Shown piece by piece: positions 8,527-17,666 of a stretch of 64,000 bases of DNA. Source of the stretch: Nocardia sp. BSTN01 (lineage in GTDB: Bacteria > Actinomycetota > Actinomycetes > Mycobacteriales > Mycobacteriaceae); contig NZ_JADKYP010000003.1 in NCBI RefSeq assembly GCF_015354405.1, positions 248,001-312,000 of the forward strand. Reading direction: 5' to 3'. A program made the translations under genes and the position numbers. The first letter of the stretch is position 1; each line of letters starts with the position of its first letter. A model generated the notes under the pieces. The model was given only the letters and a program-made list of their open reading frames with translations, made no database searches and was not told the origin of the DNA.

Positions 8527-9087
8527 TCATTCCGAGGGCGACGCGGCCGGCGGCGCCGAGTCGGGCAGATGGACCAGCACCAGTCCCACCCCGGCGATCA
8601 GGAAGTTCTGCAACGCCGCCGACGACGCGTTGACCTCCTTGTTCGCCCACATCCGGAACCACTCCCCGCCGACGGTCAGGAACGCCCCAGCGAACAGCAG
8701 CACTGCCATCGTCCAGCCGATACTGGACAACGTCGCCGCGGTGCCGGGCCGCACCGGCACCCGGCGTGGCCGTCCGCTCAGCTCCCGCAGCCAGCAGGCC
8801 GCGGCGACCAGCAGCACGAGGGCGATCGAGAACTCCCAGATCACCACGAGGATGTAGACGACGAGCGCGATGTTGCCGCTGGTGATCGCGCGCCAGTCGG
8901 TGCCCGGATTGTGGATGGTGGCCCGCATCGACAGCACGGCGGCCACACCCCGGCGATTGGTGACGGTATCGGTGCAGTTGGTGATCGCGACGAACAGGTA
9001 GTAGAAGCCCGTGATCGTCGCCAGCGCCGCCACCGCCGTCCGGCGGCTACCGAGCACGTCGAGAATTCCCGCACCGCCGATTCGCAT
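8527..9087 (-). CDS. DUF2165 family small integral membrane protein
   Basis: A 186-residue membrane protein with about four hydrophobic segments: near residues 17-36 (TAVAALATITGFYYLFVAI), 71-98, 120-142 and 162-178. The GEWFRMWANKEVNASS motif after the third segment is characteristic of the DUF2165 family. The function is unknown in the family. The gene lies on the minus strand 49 nt upstream of the F420/PPOX gene, so the two could share a transcript. The spacer of 111 bp to the next gene (P450) shows no obvious element. Confidence 0.75.
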   Translation of the reverse strand: MRIGGAGILDVLGSRRTAVAALATITGFYYLFVAITNCTDTVTNRRGVAAVLSMRATIHNPGTDWRAITSGNIALVVYILVVIWEFSIALVLLVAAACWLRELSGRPRRVPVRPGTAATLSSIGWTMAVLLFAGAFLTVGGEWFRMWANKEVNASSAALQNFLIAGVGLVLVHLPDSAPPAASPSE

Positions 9088-9198
9088 GCTGCTCAGCTAA
9101 ACGGTTCGGCGAAACCGCGTCAACCGCAGCGGCTTCCCAGCGGCGACCATGTGCGAGCGGGCTTTTCGCCACCACGAACCACCCGCCGCCGCGCCGAT

Positions 9199-10428
9199 CT
9201 AGCTCGCGGTGCGATCCGGTTCGCGAGCCACGAAGGTGATCGGCAGGCTCAGCGGCGAACGGGTGAGACCGGCGTGATATCGAATCTCCGCCCCGTCCGG
9301 GATGGCGATCCGATCCATGCGTTGCACGATCTCCTCCAGCGCCACCCGTAGGTTCAACCGGGCGAGGTTGGAGCCCGCACAGCGGTGCGGGCCCGCACCG
9401 AAGGCGAAGTGGCGGTTACGAGTTCGATTCGGATCGAATCGGTCCGGATCCGGGAATTCGCCGGCGTCGCGATTGGCCGAGGCCCAGTGGATGAGCATCT
9501 TGTCGCCGGATTCGATGGCGTGTCCGGCCAATTCGGTCTCGCGGACCGCGGTGCGGCCCACCGAGACGAACGGTGAATCCAGCCGCAGCAGTTCCTCGAC
9601 GGCCTTCGGCATGAGCTCGGGGCGCTCGCGCAGCAACTGCGGAATCTCGGGCTCGCGGCAGAACCGCTCCACCATCAGTCCGAGTGCGCCGGCGGTGGTT
9701 TCGAGTCCGCCGAGAATGAGAAGCTGTACCGCGCCGATGGTTTCGTCCTCGGTCAGTGGTACGCCGTCGATCTCGGCGGCCAGCACCGCGTCGACCACAT
9801 CCCCGCGCGGCGGTTGTTCACGCCGGGCGGCGAGGAAGCCTTTGACCCAGGCGTACAGGCCCTTCCAGCATTCGCGGGACTCGGGATGATTGGGGATCGA
9901 CGACCGCGAGGCCAGCCGCGACACGGTGTCGAGTTCGTCGGCGGGCGCGCCGATGGCGAGCTCGAAGAACGCCAGACTGGGCAGCGGCCGGGCGAAGGCG
10001 TCCATGAATTCACACTGTCCGTCGGCGAGGAAATCATCGAGCAGGCGGGTGACCAGATGGCGCGTCGGCTGTTCCCAGTCGGCGACCGCCGCGGGTGTGA
10101 AGTACGGGGTGATGAGGCTCTTGTAGGCGCGCTGTTCGGGCGGGTCCACCTCGACGGGCAGATTGCGCACCACGCCCTTGGTGCCGGTGACCGACAGGCC
10201 GTGCGCGGAGCTGAACACCGACCAGTTCTGCGCGACGCTCAGCACCTCCTCGTATCCGGAGGCAACCCAGAATCCGCCGTATCGGTCGCTGTGGGCCACC
10301 GGACACAGCTCGCGCATGCGGGCCATCGTCTCGGGCAGTGTGGCGGCGAGTTCGGGCGAGAGGTGGTCGAACCGGCGCAGACACCAATCATCGGGCAGGC
10401 GTACGCCGTTGGGCGTTGTCTTCTCCAT
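9199..10428 (-). CDS. Cytochrome P450
   Basis: A soluble bacterial P450 of 409 residues. The I-helix oxygen-binding segment reads LGGLETTAG, the K-helix ExxR is EELLR, and the heme-ligand loop near residue 345 is FGAGPHRCAGSNLARL with the axial Cys. ATG 10428 is chosen because AGGGGA stands 5 nt upstream; a GTG 24 nt earlier is possible. It would hydroxylate a hydrophobic substrate using ferredoxin electrons. The nearest candidate donor is the 3Fe-4S ferredoxin at 20380-20568. It is divergent from an aldehyde dehydrogenase, and the shared promoter carries two copies of the island operator-like motif, so I place it as the left edge of the catabolic regulon. Confidence 0.93.
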   Translation of the reverse strand: MEKTTPNGVRLPDDWCLRRFDHLSPELAATLPETMARMRELCPVAHSDRYGGFWVASGYEEVLSVAQNWSVFSSAHGLSVTGTKGVVRNLPVEVDPPEQRAYKSLITPYFTPAAVADWEQPTRHLVTRLLDDFLADGQCEFMDAFARPLPSLAFFELAIGAPADELDTVSRLASRSSIPNHPESRECWKGLYAWVKGFLAARREQPPRGDVVDAVLAAEIDGVPLTEDETIGAVQLLILGGLETTAGALGLMVERFCREPEIPQLLRERPELMPKAVEELLRLDSPFVSVGRTAVRETELAGHAIESGDKMLIHWASANRDAGEFPDPDRFDPNRTRNRHFAFGAGPHRCAGSNLARLNLRVALEEIVQRMDRIAIPDGAEIRYHAGLTRSPLSLPITFVAREPDRTAS

Positions 10429-10482
10429 GGTTTCCCCTGGCTGCTCGGGCACCGAGTGGGCGCCAACTCACAGTAACAGGGT

Positions 10483-10546
10483 AAGTGATCACTTTCTAGC
10501 AGACGATGGGAAGCGGTGACCTACCATGGGTTAGTAAGTTCTTACT
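10483..10546. promoter_or_regulatory. Two operator-like palindromes between P450 and ALDH genes
   Basis: AAGTGATCACTT (10483-10494) is a perfect 12-bp palindrome. AGTAAGTTCTTACT (10533-10546) is an inverted repeat of AGTAAG around TT. Both share the CTTACT/AGTAAG half seen at most other promoters of the island and lie 54-118 bp from the two divergent start codons. Confidence 0.55.
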
Positions 10547-10599
10547 CACAATCTGTCCGGCTCGGCCCGCTCGATGCGCCGTGGTCAGGAAGGATTTCC

Positions 10600-12099
10600 A
10601 TGTCGACAAGCACCGGAGCACTCGCCTCGCTGCCCGCATTCCTCGACGGCCGCACCAAGCGCCTGCTGATCGGCGGCCGGTGGGAAGCCGCGGCGGCGGG
10701 GCGTACCTTCACGAGCATCGACCCCTCCACCGGCGCGGTGATCGCCGAACTGGCCGCCGCCGACGCCGTCGACGCCGACCGCGCGGTCACCGCGGCCCGC
10801 GCGGCGCTGGTGGGCCCCTGGCAGCGGTTCTCCCCGCGCGATCGTCAGGCCCTGCTGTGGGCGTTCGCGGACAAGGTGCAAGAGCACTTCGACGAACTGC
10901 GTCTGCTCGAATCGCTCGATATGGGGTCGCCGCTGGGCCGCCGCCGCCCGGGTTCGCGGGCCTGGGAGGCCGAGGTACTGCGGTACTACGCGGGCTGGGC
11001 GACCAAGATTCACGGTGAGACACTGCCGAATTCGATTCCCGGCTCGGTGTTCAGCTATACGGTCAAGGAGCCGGTCGGGGTCGTCGCCGCGATCGTGCCG
11101 TGGAATCGCCCCGTCGCCAACGCGGTGTGGAAGATCGCTCCGGTGCTGGCCACCGGCTGCACCCTGGTCCTCAAACCCGCCGAGGAGGCGAGCCTGGCCG
11201 CGCTGCGGCTCGGAGAATTGTTGAGCGAGACCGGAATTCCCGACGGAGTGGTGAATATCGTGACCGGCGACGGCCAATCCGTCGGGGCCGCGCTGACCAC
11301 ACATCCGGGCGTGGACAAGATCGCCTTCACCGGCTCGACCGCGGTGGGGCGCGAGATCATCCGCTCCTCCGCCGACACCCTCAAGCGCGTCTCGGTGGAA
11401 CTGGGCGGCAAATCTCCCGATGTGATCTTCGCCGATGCCGATCTGGACAAGGCGGTTCCGGGCGCCGGCATGGGCGTGTTCTCGAATTCGGGCCAGACCT
11501 GTTGTGCCGGGACGCGCATTTTCGTCGAGCGGCCCGTCTACGACGAATTCGTCGAGCGTCTCTCGGATTTCGCGCGTTCGCTCCCCGTCGGCAACAGCCT
11601 GGACCCGCGGACCCGGATCGGCCCGCTGGTCTCCCAGCAGCAGCTGACCCGGGTATGCGAATACCTGGCAGCGGGCCCGGACGAGGGCGCGCGCACCACC
11701 GCCGGTGGGGCCCGCATCGACACCGGTGATCTCGCCACCGGCTATTTCGTGGAACCCACGGTCTTCGCGGATGTGTGCGACGAGATGCGGATCGCGCGCG
11801 AGGAGATTTTCGGTCCGGTCGCCTGTGTGCTGCCGTTCGACACTCTCGACGAGGTGGCCGAACGGGCCAACGATTCCGATTACGGTCTGGCGGGCGGAAT
11901 CTGGACCCGCGACATCAGCACCGCACACCGGCTGGCGGGGCGATTGCGGACTGGCACCGTGTGGGTCAACACGATGCTGCTGTTCGATCCGGCGGTGCCG
12001 TTCGGCGGATACAAGATGAGCGGATACGGACGCGAGATGGGCCCGCATTCGCTGGAGGAATACCTCGAGGTCAAATCCGTGTGGATCGACACGGATTGA
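10600..12099 (+). CDS. NAD(P)-dependent aldehyde dehydrogenase
   Basis: A 499-residue ALDH-superfamily enzyme oxidising an aldehyde to a carboxylic acid. It has VPWNRPVANAVWK and the Rossmann loop FTGSTAVGREI, the general-base Glu in ELGGKSPD (about residue 267), the catalytic Cys in SGQTCCAGTR (about 300) and the EEIFGPV block. The start ATG 10600 follows GGAAGG at good spacing. The closest visible relatives are betaine/phenylacetaldehyde-type ALDHs, but the substrate cannot be read. It is a single-gene unit divergent from the P450. Together they could take a hydroxylated side chain to an acid. Confidence 0.92.
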   Translation: MSTSTGALASLPAFLDGRTKRLLIGGRWEAAAAGRTFTSIDPSTGAVIAELAAADAVDADRAVTAARAALVGPWQRFSPRDRQALLWAFADKVQEHFDELRLLESLDMGSPLGRRRPGSRAWEAEVLRYYAGWATKIHGETLPNSIPGSVFSYTVKEPVGVVAAIVPWNRPVANAVWKIAPVLATGCTLVLKPAEEASLAALRLGELLSETGIPDGVVNIVTGDGQSVGAALTTHPGVDKIAFTGSTAVGREIIRSSADTLKRVSVELGGKSPDVIFADADLDKAVPGAGMGVFSNSGQTCCAGTRIFVERPVYDEFVERLSDFARSLPVGNSLDPRTRIGPLVSQQQLTRVCEYLAAGPDEGARTTAGGARIDTGDLATGYFVEPTVFADVCDEMRIAREEIFGPVACVLPFDTLDEVAERANDSDYGLAGGIWTRDISTAHRLAGRLRTGTVWVNTMLLFDPAVPFGGYKMSGYGREMGPHSLEEYLEVKSVWIDTD

Positions 12100-12130
12100 T
12101 CGCAACCGGTGCTGCGCACCGAATGCCGAA

Positions 12131-12154
12131 GGGCCGCGCGGTATTCCGCGGCCC
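12131..12154. terminator. Hairpin between convergent genes
   Basis: GGGCCGCG (12131-12138) pairs with CGCGGCCC (12147-12154) around an 8-nt loop, between the stops of the plus-strand ALDH and the minus-strand amidohydrolase. It probably acts in both directions. Confidence 0.55.
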
Positions 12155-12189
12155 CCACGGCGCGCCGGTCGGTCCGCAACCGTGGTCGA

Positions 12190-13830
12190 TCAACTGCGCA
12201 GCAGCCGTCCCGCCGCCGTATCGGCCACATCCACTCCGTCACGGCGCGTCTGAACGCCGTTGACCCACATGTGCTCGACTCCGGTGCTGCGCACGACGAG
12301 CCGATCCGCTCCCCCGGGCTGATCGTGCACCCGCTCGATCGGAGTCGTGCCGACCGTCGTGGGATCGAAGGCCACCAGGTCGGCGAAATACCCCTCGCGG
12401 ATCAGCCCGCGCTCGCGGATGCGGAAGGCGTGGGCGGGCTGGCCGGTCAGGCGCCACACCGCGTCTTCCAGTCCGACGGCCTTGCGCTCGCGCACCCAAT
12501 GCCCCAGCAGATGGGTGGAATAGCAGGCGTCGCAGAGCTGACTGGCGTGCGCGCCGGCGTCGGACAGGCCCAGGATCGTGCGCTTGTCGGCGAGCAGATC
12601 GCCGATCTCGTCGTCACCGTCGTTGTCCAGAACCACGCGGAAGCGCGTCGACATCCCGTCGGCGAGCGCGACGTCGAGCATCAGATCGAAGGCGGTGGTG
12701 CCGCGTTCGGCGGCCAAGCGGTCCAGGGGAATTCCCACCGCGTCCGGATCGGCGACGGTCTCCTCCACGGCGACCTTGGGCCACCGATGCGCCCATGCGG
12801 CCAGCGTCGCCGGGCGGGCCCGTTCCCGCCATGCCGCGTCGCGGTAGAGCTCGGCGCGCTCCTCCCGCGGCCGGGCGAGCACTTCCTTCCACTCGTCGAT
12901 CTCCCCCAGCGGGGTGGGATCGGCGAGGCTGACCTGCATGACGATGGGCCGGCAGGCGATCTGCGGGTACACCTCACCCGGCAGCGCACCGCCGCGCTCC
13001 ACCGTGCGCATCGCCGCGCCGGGTTTGTCGGCGCGCGCCACCAGCGCGGTCCAGGTGACCGGAATGCCGTAGCGCAAGGACAGATCCGAGAACTGATCGA
13101 CGAACATGCCGGGTCCGATCGACACCTGCAGGATGCCCTTGCCGACCGCACCCAGTTCCGCGGCCAGCGCGTCGACCTCGTCGACCTCGGCGAAGCGGCT
13201 GGGTACCGGGCGGCCGAACGCACCCTGATGGGCCGGTTGGCGCGAGGTGGACAGTCCGACCGCACCGGCCGTCACCGCCTCTCGCACCAGCGCGCGCATG
13301 GTGTCGACCTCCGCGGAGGTCGCGGCGCGTTCCTCACCGCCCAGGACGAACAGCCGCAGCGGCGTATGTCCCAGGAACGCACCGACATTGAGCCGCTTGC
13401 GGCGCCGCTCCAACGCGTCGAGATACTGCGGGAAGGTCTCGAAACACCAGTCGATGCCGGCGTTCAGCGCCTCCATCGACATGCCCTCGACGTTTTCCAG
13501 TGTGCGCACGATGATTTCGCGATGCGGCGGCCGGGTCGGCGCCACCCCGAAACCACAGTTGCCCATGATCACGGTGGTGACGCCGTGCCAGCAGGAAGGT
13601 GTGAGATCACCGTCCCAGAGGATCTGCGCGTCGTAGTGGGTGTGGATGTCGATGAAACCGGGTGTGAGCGTGAGCCCGTCGAGATCGACGACGCGTGTGT
13701 CCGGGCCCGGCGTCACCTCGCCGGGGGCGCCGACGGCGGTGATGCGGTCACCGGTGATCCCCACCTCGGCGGACCTTCCGGGTGCCCCGCTTCCGTCGAC
13801 CAGCCAGGCGCGGCGCAGCAACAGATCCAT
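12190..13830 (-). CDS. D-aminoacylase-like amidohydrolase (copy 1)
   Basis: A 546-residue metal-dependent amidohydrolase of the N-acyl-D-amino-acid deacylase group. The first metal box is GFIDIHTHYDAQ (HxH), the bridging Cys lies in MGNCGFGVAP, and the late Asp in LGLSDAGAH. Such enzymes hydrolyse amides or cyclic ureas/imides; the natural substrate here is unknown. ATG 13830 follows GGGAGG. It is downstream of the Rieske oxygenase gene by 44 nt in the same operon. A paralogue with the same architecture lies at 17667-19373, so the pathway may handle two related amide or lactam intermediates. Family is certain, chemistry is inferred. Confidence 0.85.
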   Translation of the reverse strand: MDLLLRRAWLVDGSGAPGRSAEVGITGDRITAVGAPGEVTPGPDTRVVDLDGLTLTPGFIDIHTHYDAQILWDGDLTPSCWHGVTTVIMGNCGFGVAPTRPPHREIIVRTLENVEGMSMEALNAGIDWCFETFPQYLDALERRRKRLNVGAFLGHTPLRLFVLGGEERAATSAEVDTMRALVREAVTAGAVGLSTSRQPAHQGAFGRPVPSRFAEVDEVDALAAELGAVGKGILQVSIGPGMFVDQFSDLSLRYGIPVTWTALVARADKPGAAMRTVERGGALPGEVYPQIACRPIVMQVSLADPTPLGEIDEWKEVLARPREERAELYRDAAWRERARPATLAAWAHRWPKVAVEETVADPDAVGIPLDRLAAERGTTAFDLMLDVALADGMSTRFRVVLDNDGDDEIGDLLADKRTILGLSDAGAHASQLCDACYSTHLLGHWVRERKAVGLEDAVWRLTGQPAHAFRIRERGLIREGYFADLVAFDPTTVGTTPIERVHDQPGGADRLVVRSTGVEHMWVNGVQTRRDGVDVADTAAGRLLRS

Positions 13831-13874
13831 GGGTCCTCCCGGAAAGTGCGAATCAGCAAGGTGGTCAGGAATTC

Positions 13875-15032
13875 TCACGCCCGGCGGACGGCCGCCAGCG
13901 CGTCGTCGAAACCGCGGTGCAGATGCTGCGGTGCGGGCTCGTTGCGGCCGAAGACGATGGTGCCGAGCACGCCGGCCCGGATGCCGGGTTCGGTCCGGGC
14001 CGCCACCCAGAAGTCCTCCCCGTCCACCACGGTCTCGCAGATCCAGGGGGCCATCTCCACCGCTTTGGCCCGTTCGGACTCGCTCAGGCCGGGGCGCAGA
14101 TATGTGCTGTGCACGACCTCGGAGGAGTTCGCGTCGACCGGGACGATCTGCCACAGCTCCACGTGGCGGCTGTCGAAGGTGAGGCTGGTATTCGGAAACA
14201 GCGCGTACTGCAGGCTGATATGGCTCATCACGTCGCCCCACTGCTCGTCGGGCACCTCGCGCAGTTCGTCGATCGTGCGCAGTGCCGAGCAGTTGCGCAG
14301 ATGCCGGCCGAACGGGTCGAAGGTCAGCACGCCGCCGTAGGCGTATTTCGCCAGGGTCCGGCGATGCAGGAAGCGGAAGTGGTAGTTCTCGCGGAAGGTG
14401 TCGAGCGTGACCTTCCAGTTGGCCCCCACGGGATGGACATGCGGCTCGCCGTACAACTCCCAGTCCGCGAACTCGAGCACCGCGAGTTCGTCCGCCAGGC
14501 CGGGGCCGAGATATTCATCGATATCCAGGGCGGGCCCGGGACGCAGCGATCCGACGATCAGCCCGTACCCCTCACTGACGGGCAGTTCGACAAGTCCCTT
14601 GCGCTCCAGGCACATTCCGGTGAAGGCGTCCGCCACCGGAACGGCGACGAGGCGACCGTCCAGATCGTAGGTCCACGAGTGGAACGGACAGGCGAATCGG
14701 CTGCGGGCGCCGCCACCGTCGGCCACCCGCACGCCACGATGGCGGCAGGCGTTGGCGAAGGCGCGAACGCGGCCTTCGTCGTTGCGGGTCAACAGAATCG
14801 GAACGCCGCACAGGTCGACGGTGCGGTAGGTGCCCGCATGCGGGAGCGCGCCGGACAGGCACAACACCAGCGGGTGGCTGCGAAACAGGACGTCGAATTC
14901 CTCGGCGTGCCGCTGCGTCGAATAGATATCGGTCGGCAATTCGAGGATGTCCGGCGCCAGATCGGTGGTGCCCGCGTCGATGTGGTCGAGCAATCGGCGC
15001 GCGAGGCTGTGTTCCAGCGCTTGCCTGTCCAT
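13875..15032 (-). CDS. Rieske non-heme iron oxygenase, large (alpha) subunit
   Basis: A 385-residue ring-hydroxylating oxygenase alpha subunit. The Rieske [2Fe-2S] ligands are in ACRHRG (Cys96, His98) and CPFHSW (Cys115, His118). The mononuclear iron His ligands lie in ENYHFRFLH (His218, His223). These enzymes hydroxylate or demethylate aromatic and alicyclic substrates. No beta subunit is adjacent, and no dedicated reductase is seen in the island. ATG 15032 is preferred over an in-frame upstream start at 15044, with GGTGGAG before it. It is the first gene of an operon with D-aminoacylase copy 1, and its promoter faces the TetR gene across a motif site. Confidence 0.92.
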   Translation of the reverse strand: MDRQALEHSLARRLLDHIDAGTTDLAPDILELPTDIYSTQRHAEEFDVLFRSHPLVLCLSGALPHAGTYRTVDLCGVPILLTRNDEGRVRAFANACRHRGVRVADGGGARSRFACPFHSWTYDLDGRLVAVPVADAFTGMCLERKGLVELPVSEGYGLIVGSLRPGPALDIDEYLGPGLADELAVLEFADWELYGEPHVHPVGANWKVTLDTFRENYHFRFLHRRTLAKYAYGGVLTFDPFGRHLRNCSALRTIDELREVPDEQWGDVMSHISLQYALFPNTSLTFDSRHVELWQIVPVDANSSEVVHSTYLRPGLSESERAKAVEMAPWICETVVDGEDFWVAARTEPGIRAGVLGTIVFGRNEPAPQHLHRGFDDALAAVRRA

Positions 15033-15083
15033 AACACACTCCACCCGAAACTCCGGACCCGAAGGACGGTCGACTGCGAGCTT

Positions 15084-15101
15084 AGTAGGTGATTACTTAC
15101 T
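15084..15101. promoter_or_regulatory. Operator-like inverted repeat between Rieske and tetR genes
   Basis: AGTAGGTGATTACTTACT is an inverted repeat (AGTAGGT / ACTTACT) with 4-nt spacing, 52 bp upstream of the Rieske start and 154 bp upstream of the TetR start. It matches the island-wide CTTACT motif and is the best placed site for autoregulation by the TetR protein. Confidence 0.6.
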
Positions 15102-15254
15102 CCGCAAGGAATTGCGAGAACCCAGTTCTACCTGGAGAGATCGACGTCATCACGCCGATGGCGTGGATGCCGTCGCGGGCGCACTAGGATAAAGTGTGTA
15201 CCCACTAACAAACGCCGATCGGCGCCGGCGCCGGCGCGGAAACGAGGAGGACTC

Positions 15255-15965
15255 GTGGCCAGAACCACGACGAACGGGAGTTCCACGATCCCGTCCACCC
15301 CTGCCACCGGCGCACCGCCGGTGCGGCGCCGGCTCACCGCCGAGGCCCGCAAGAGTTCGATTCTGGCCGCCGCGCGCCGCGCCTTCAGCGAGACCGGCGA
15401 TATGAACGGCACCACGGTCAAGATGATCGCCGAGCACAGCGGGATCAGCGAGGGAATCATCTACCGGCACTTCGAAAGTAAGGATCAGCTGTTCTTCGAG
15501 GCGGTGGTGGAACCGCTCAAGTCGGCCGTCGACGATCTGGTGGCCGCGACCGCCGTGGTCGACCGCGATCAGCCGCTGACCCCGCAGCGCCAGCTGGAGA
15601 CCCTCAAAGGTCTCTACCGCCAACTGATTTCGACACTCGACGAGGTGCTGCCGCTGCTGGGACTGGTGCTGTTCGGCGATCCACAGGTGGCCCGGCGGTT
15701 CTATCGCGAGAATTTCGCGGTCGCCATGGACCGGCTGGCCGAGGCGTGGCGCGAGGTCGAGGATCGTTACGGATTCCCGTTCGAATCGCCCGACATCTCC
15801 GCCCGCGCGGTGATGGGCATGGCGCTGATGCAGGCGTTGGAGACCCGGCACGGCACCGCCAAGAAGGCCGACCGCGACCGGGCCGTCACCTTGATCAGCG
15901 AGGGCACGGTCAAGGGATTCTTCCCGGTGATCGAGGGAGCCGAATCCGATGACCGCACAGCCTGA
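15255..15965 (+). CDS. TetR-family transcriptional regulator (likely island regulator)
   Basis: A 236-residue TetR protein. The N-terminal helix-turn-helix spans roughly residues 28-75 (RKSSILAAARRAF ... MIAEHSGISEGIIYRHFESK), followed by an all-helical ligand domain. GTG 15255 is chosen for the AGGAGG 6-7 nt upstream. It is the only regulator encoded in the 9-41 kb island, sits in its midst, and is preceded by one of the shared operator-like repeats. I infer that it is a ligand-responsive repressor of the whole island. The 3' end overlaps the SnoaL-like gene by 17 nt. Regulator family is certain; target set is inference. Confidence 0.92.
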   Translation: MARTTTNGSSTIPSTPATGAPPVRRRLTAEARKSSILAAARRAFSETGDMNGTTVKMIAEHSGISEGIIYRHFESKDQLFFEAVVEPLKSAVDDLVAATAVVDRDQPLTPQRQLETLKGLYRQLISTLDEVLPLLGLVLFGDPQVARRFYRENFAVAMDRLAEAWREVEDRYGFPFESPDISARAVMGMALMQALETRHGTAKKADRDRAVTLISEGTVKGFFPVIEGAESDDRTA

Positions 15966-16377
15966 TTCGCGGCACGACTCGCCCGCGCTCGGCGGCCTGG
16001 AGATCGTGACGGAGTTGTCGCGCCGCTTCGCCGCCGGTGACGGCGCGGGGGCGCTGGCGCTGTTCCACCCCGACATCCGGATCGAACAGCCGGCCTCCCT
16101 GCCGCACGGCGGCAGCTACCACGGACATGCGGGGGTGGCCGCCATGGGCGAATCGTTCGGACGGTACTGGGAGCGCAGTATCGACAATCCGCGCATCTTC
16201 GGCTCGAAGGATTCGGTCGTGCAACTGACCACCCAAACCTGGACGGCCCGGGTATCGGGGCGGCACGCCACGGTCGACGTGGTGGAGCTGTTCTCCTTCG
16301 CCGACGGGATGGTTCGCGAGATCCGGGTGTTCCAGCAGGACACCCACGCCCTGCTGAAAACCCTCGAACCTCGGTGA
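15949..16377 (+). CDS. SnoaL/NTF2-like protein
   Basis: A 142-residue single-domain protein of the cystatin-like NTF2/SnoaL fold: an N-terminal helical start (LEIVTELSRRFAAGDGAGAL), FHPDIRIEQPASLPHGG, a YHGHAGVAAMGESFGRYW segment, then beta strands ending VVELFSFADGMVREIRVF. Members include small-molecule cyclases, isomerases and ligand-binding proteins; nothing in the sequence fixes the activity. It overlaps the end of the TetR gene by 17 nt and so is translated with it. It may act on, or bind, a pathway intermediate. Confidence 0.75.
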   Translation: MTAQPDSRHDSPALGGLEIVTELSRRFAAGDGAGALALFHPDIRIEQPASLPHGGSYHGHAGVAAMGESFGRYWERSIDNPRIFGSKDSVVQLTTQTWTARVSGRHATVDVVELFSFADGMVREIRVFQQDTHALLKTLEPR

Positions 16378-16387
16378 GGACCTGACC

Positions 16388-17566
16388 TCAGGGCACGTCG
16401 ACCACGACCGCCGTGCCCATCCCACCGCCCGCGCACATCGCCGCGACGCCGACCCCGCCGCCGCGGCGCCGCAGTTCGTGCACCAGGCTCAACACCATCC
16501 GGGTTCCCGTCATCGCCACGGGATGTCCCAGACTGCAACCACTTCCGAGGACATTGACCTTCTCCTCGTCGAGTCCGAGCGCGCGGGTCGCGGCGACCGC
16601 GACCGAGGCGAAGGCCTCGTTGATCTCCCAGAGCGCCACATCGGCCACCGCCAGTCCGGCGCGCGCGAGTACCTTCTCGATCGCGGGGGCGGGCGCCAGT
16701 CCGGTGTCCGCGGGCGGCACGCCCACCGAGGCCCACGCCCGGACCACGGCCAGCGGCTCGATGCCGCGCTCGCGGGCCACCTCACGATCCGCGACCACCA
16801 GCGCACCGGCGGCGTCGTTGATGCCGGCGGCATTTCCCGCGGTGATGCCGAAGCTCTCGATCTCCGGATGCAGCGGTTTCAACGACGACAGTTTCTCCAG
16901 AGACGAGGTGCGCCGGGGATGTTCGTCGACGGCGAAGGTGACCGTATTGCCGTCGCGGCGGGTCACCTCGATCGGCACGATCTCCTCGGTGAAGCTGCCG
17001 GCGTCGATCGCGGCCACCGCGCGCTGATGCGAACGCAACGCCCACTCGTCCATCTGCGCGCGTGTGATCCCGGCCTTCACCGCCGCATTCCATCCGACCG
17101 TGATCGACATATCGCGCACGGGTGCGTCGGGGGTTTCGCGGTGGCTCGGCGCGAGCCAGTCCTCCTCCCATTCCTCCGAGCCCGGAATGCGCCGATTCAC
17201 CGTCGGTGCGGTCGAACTCGACTGCACGCCACCGGCCACCACGATCCGGTCCATCCCGGCGATGATCGAGGCGGCCGCGCTCTGCAGCGTGGACAACCCG
17301 GAGGCGCAGTGCCGGTTGTGCGCGATACCGGGCGCATTCACCAATCCGGCCTCGATGGCCACGTAACGGCCGATCGCCCCGCCGCCGTACAGCGATTCTC
17401 CGAGAATGACGTCGTCGACCAGTTCCGGTTCGACCCCCGCGCGGCGCACCGCCGCGGCGACGGCCACCGTTCCCAGCGTGAAGGCGTCGGTTTCGGTCAG
17501 CGATCCCTTGTATGCCGTCCCGATCGCCGTGCGCGCGCCCGAAATGATCACGGCCTCATGGCTCAT
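16388..17566 (-). CDS. Thiolase (acetyl-CoA acyltransferase)
   Basis: A 392-residue degradative thiolase. The nucleophile Cys87 is in NRHCASGLSTLQ, NEAFA is present, His348 is in SLGHPVAMTG, and the second Cys378 is in AMCAGGGMG, so all catalytic residues are kept. It would cleave a 3-ketoacyl-CoA in the last step of a beta-oxidation round. ATG 17566 is preferred; an in-frame TTG at 17587 is possible. It is a single minus-strand unit with an operator-like repeat immediately upstream, convergent with the SnoaL-like gene. No FadE or FadD partner is visible nearby. Confidence 0.93.
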   Translation of the reverse strand: MSHEAVIISGARTAIGTAYKGSLTETDAFTLGTVAVAAAVRRAGVEPELVDDVILGESLYGGGAIGRYVAIEAGLVNAPGIAHNRHCASGLSTLQSAAASIIAGMDRIVVAGGVQSSSTAPTVNRRIPGSEEWEEDWLAPSHRETPDAPVRDMSITVGWNAAVKAGITRAQMDEWALRSHQRAVAAIDAGSFTEEIVPIEVTRRDGNTVTFAVDEHPRRTSSLEKLSSLKPLHPEIESFGITAGNAAGINDAAGALVVADREVARERGIEPLAVVRAWASVGVPPADTGLAPAPAIEKVLARAGLAVADVALWEINEAFASVAVAATRALGLDEEKVNVLGSGCSLGHPVAMTGTRMVLSLVHELRRRGGGVGVAAMCAGGGMGTAVVVDVP

Positions 17567-17589
17567 GGGTGCCACCCCGATTCTCAACT

Positions 17590-17609
17590 AAGTAAGTGTT
17601 CTCTAACTT
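17590..17609. promoter_or_regulatory. Operator-like repeat upstream of thiolase
   Basis: AAGTAAG (17590-17596) and CTAACTT (17603-17609) form a near-perfect inverted repeat with a 6-nt spacer, 24 bp upstream of the thiolase ATG. The AGTAAG half is shared with the other island promoters. Confidence 0.5.
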
Positions 17610-17666
17610 CGTTATCGTAACGGCGGCTCGGCGCAGGGGCAACGGCGGGTCGAGCACACGAGGTTC

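Noticed and set aside
12109-14340. 743-residue plus-strand reading frame
   Set aside because: Antisense to the well-supported D-aminoacylase and Rieske genes; low-complexity composition.
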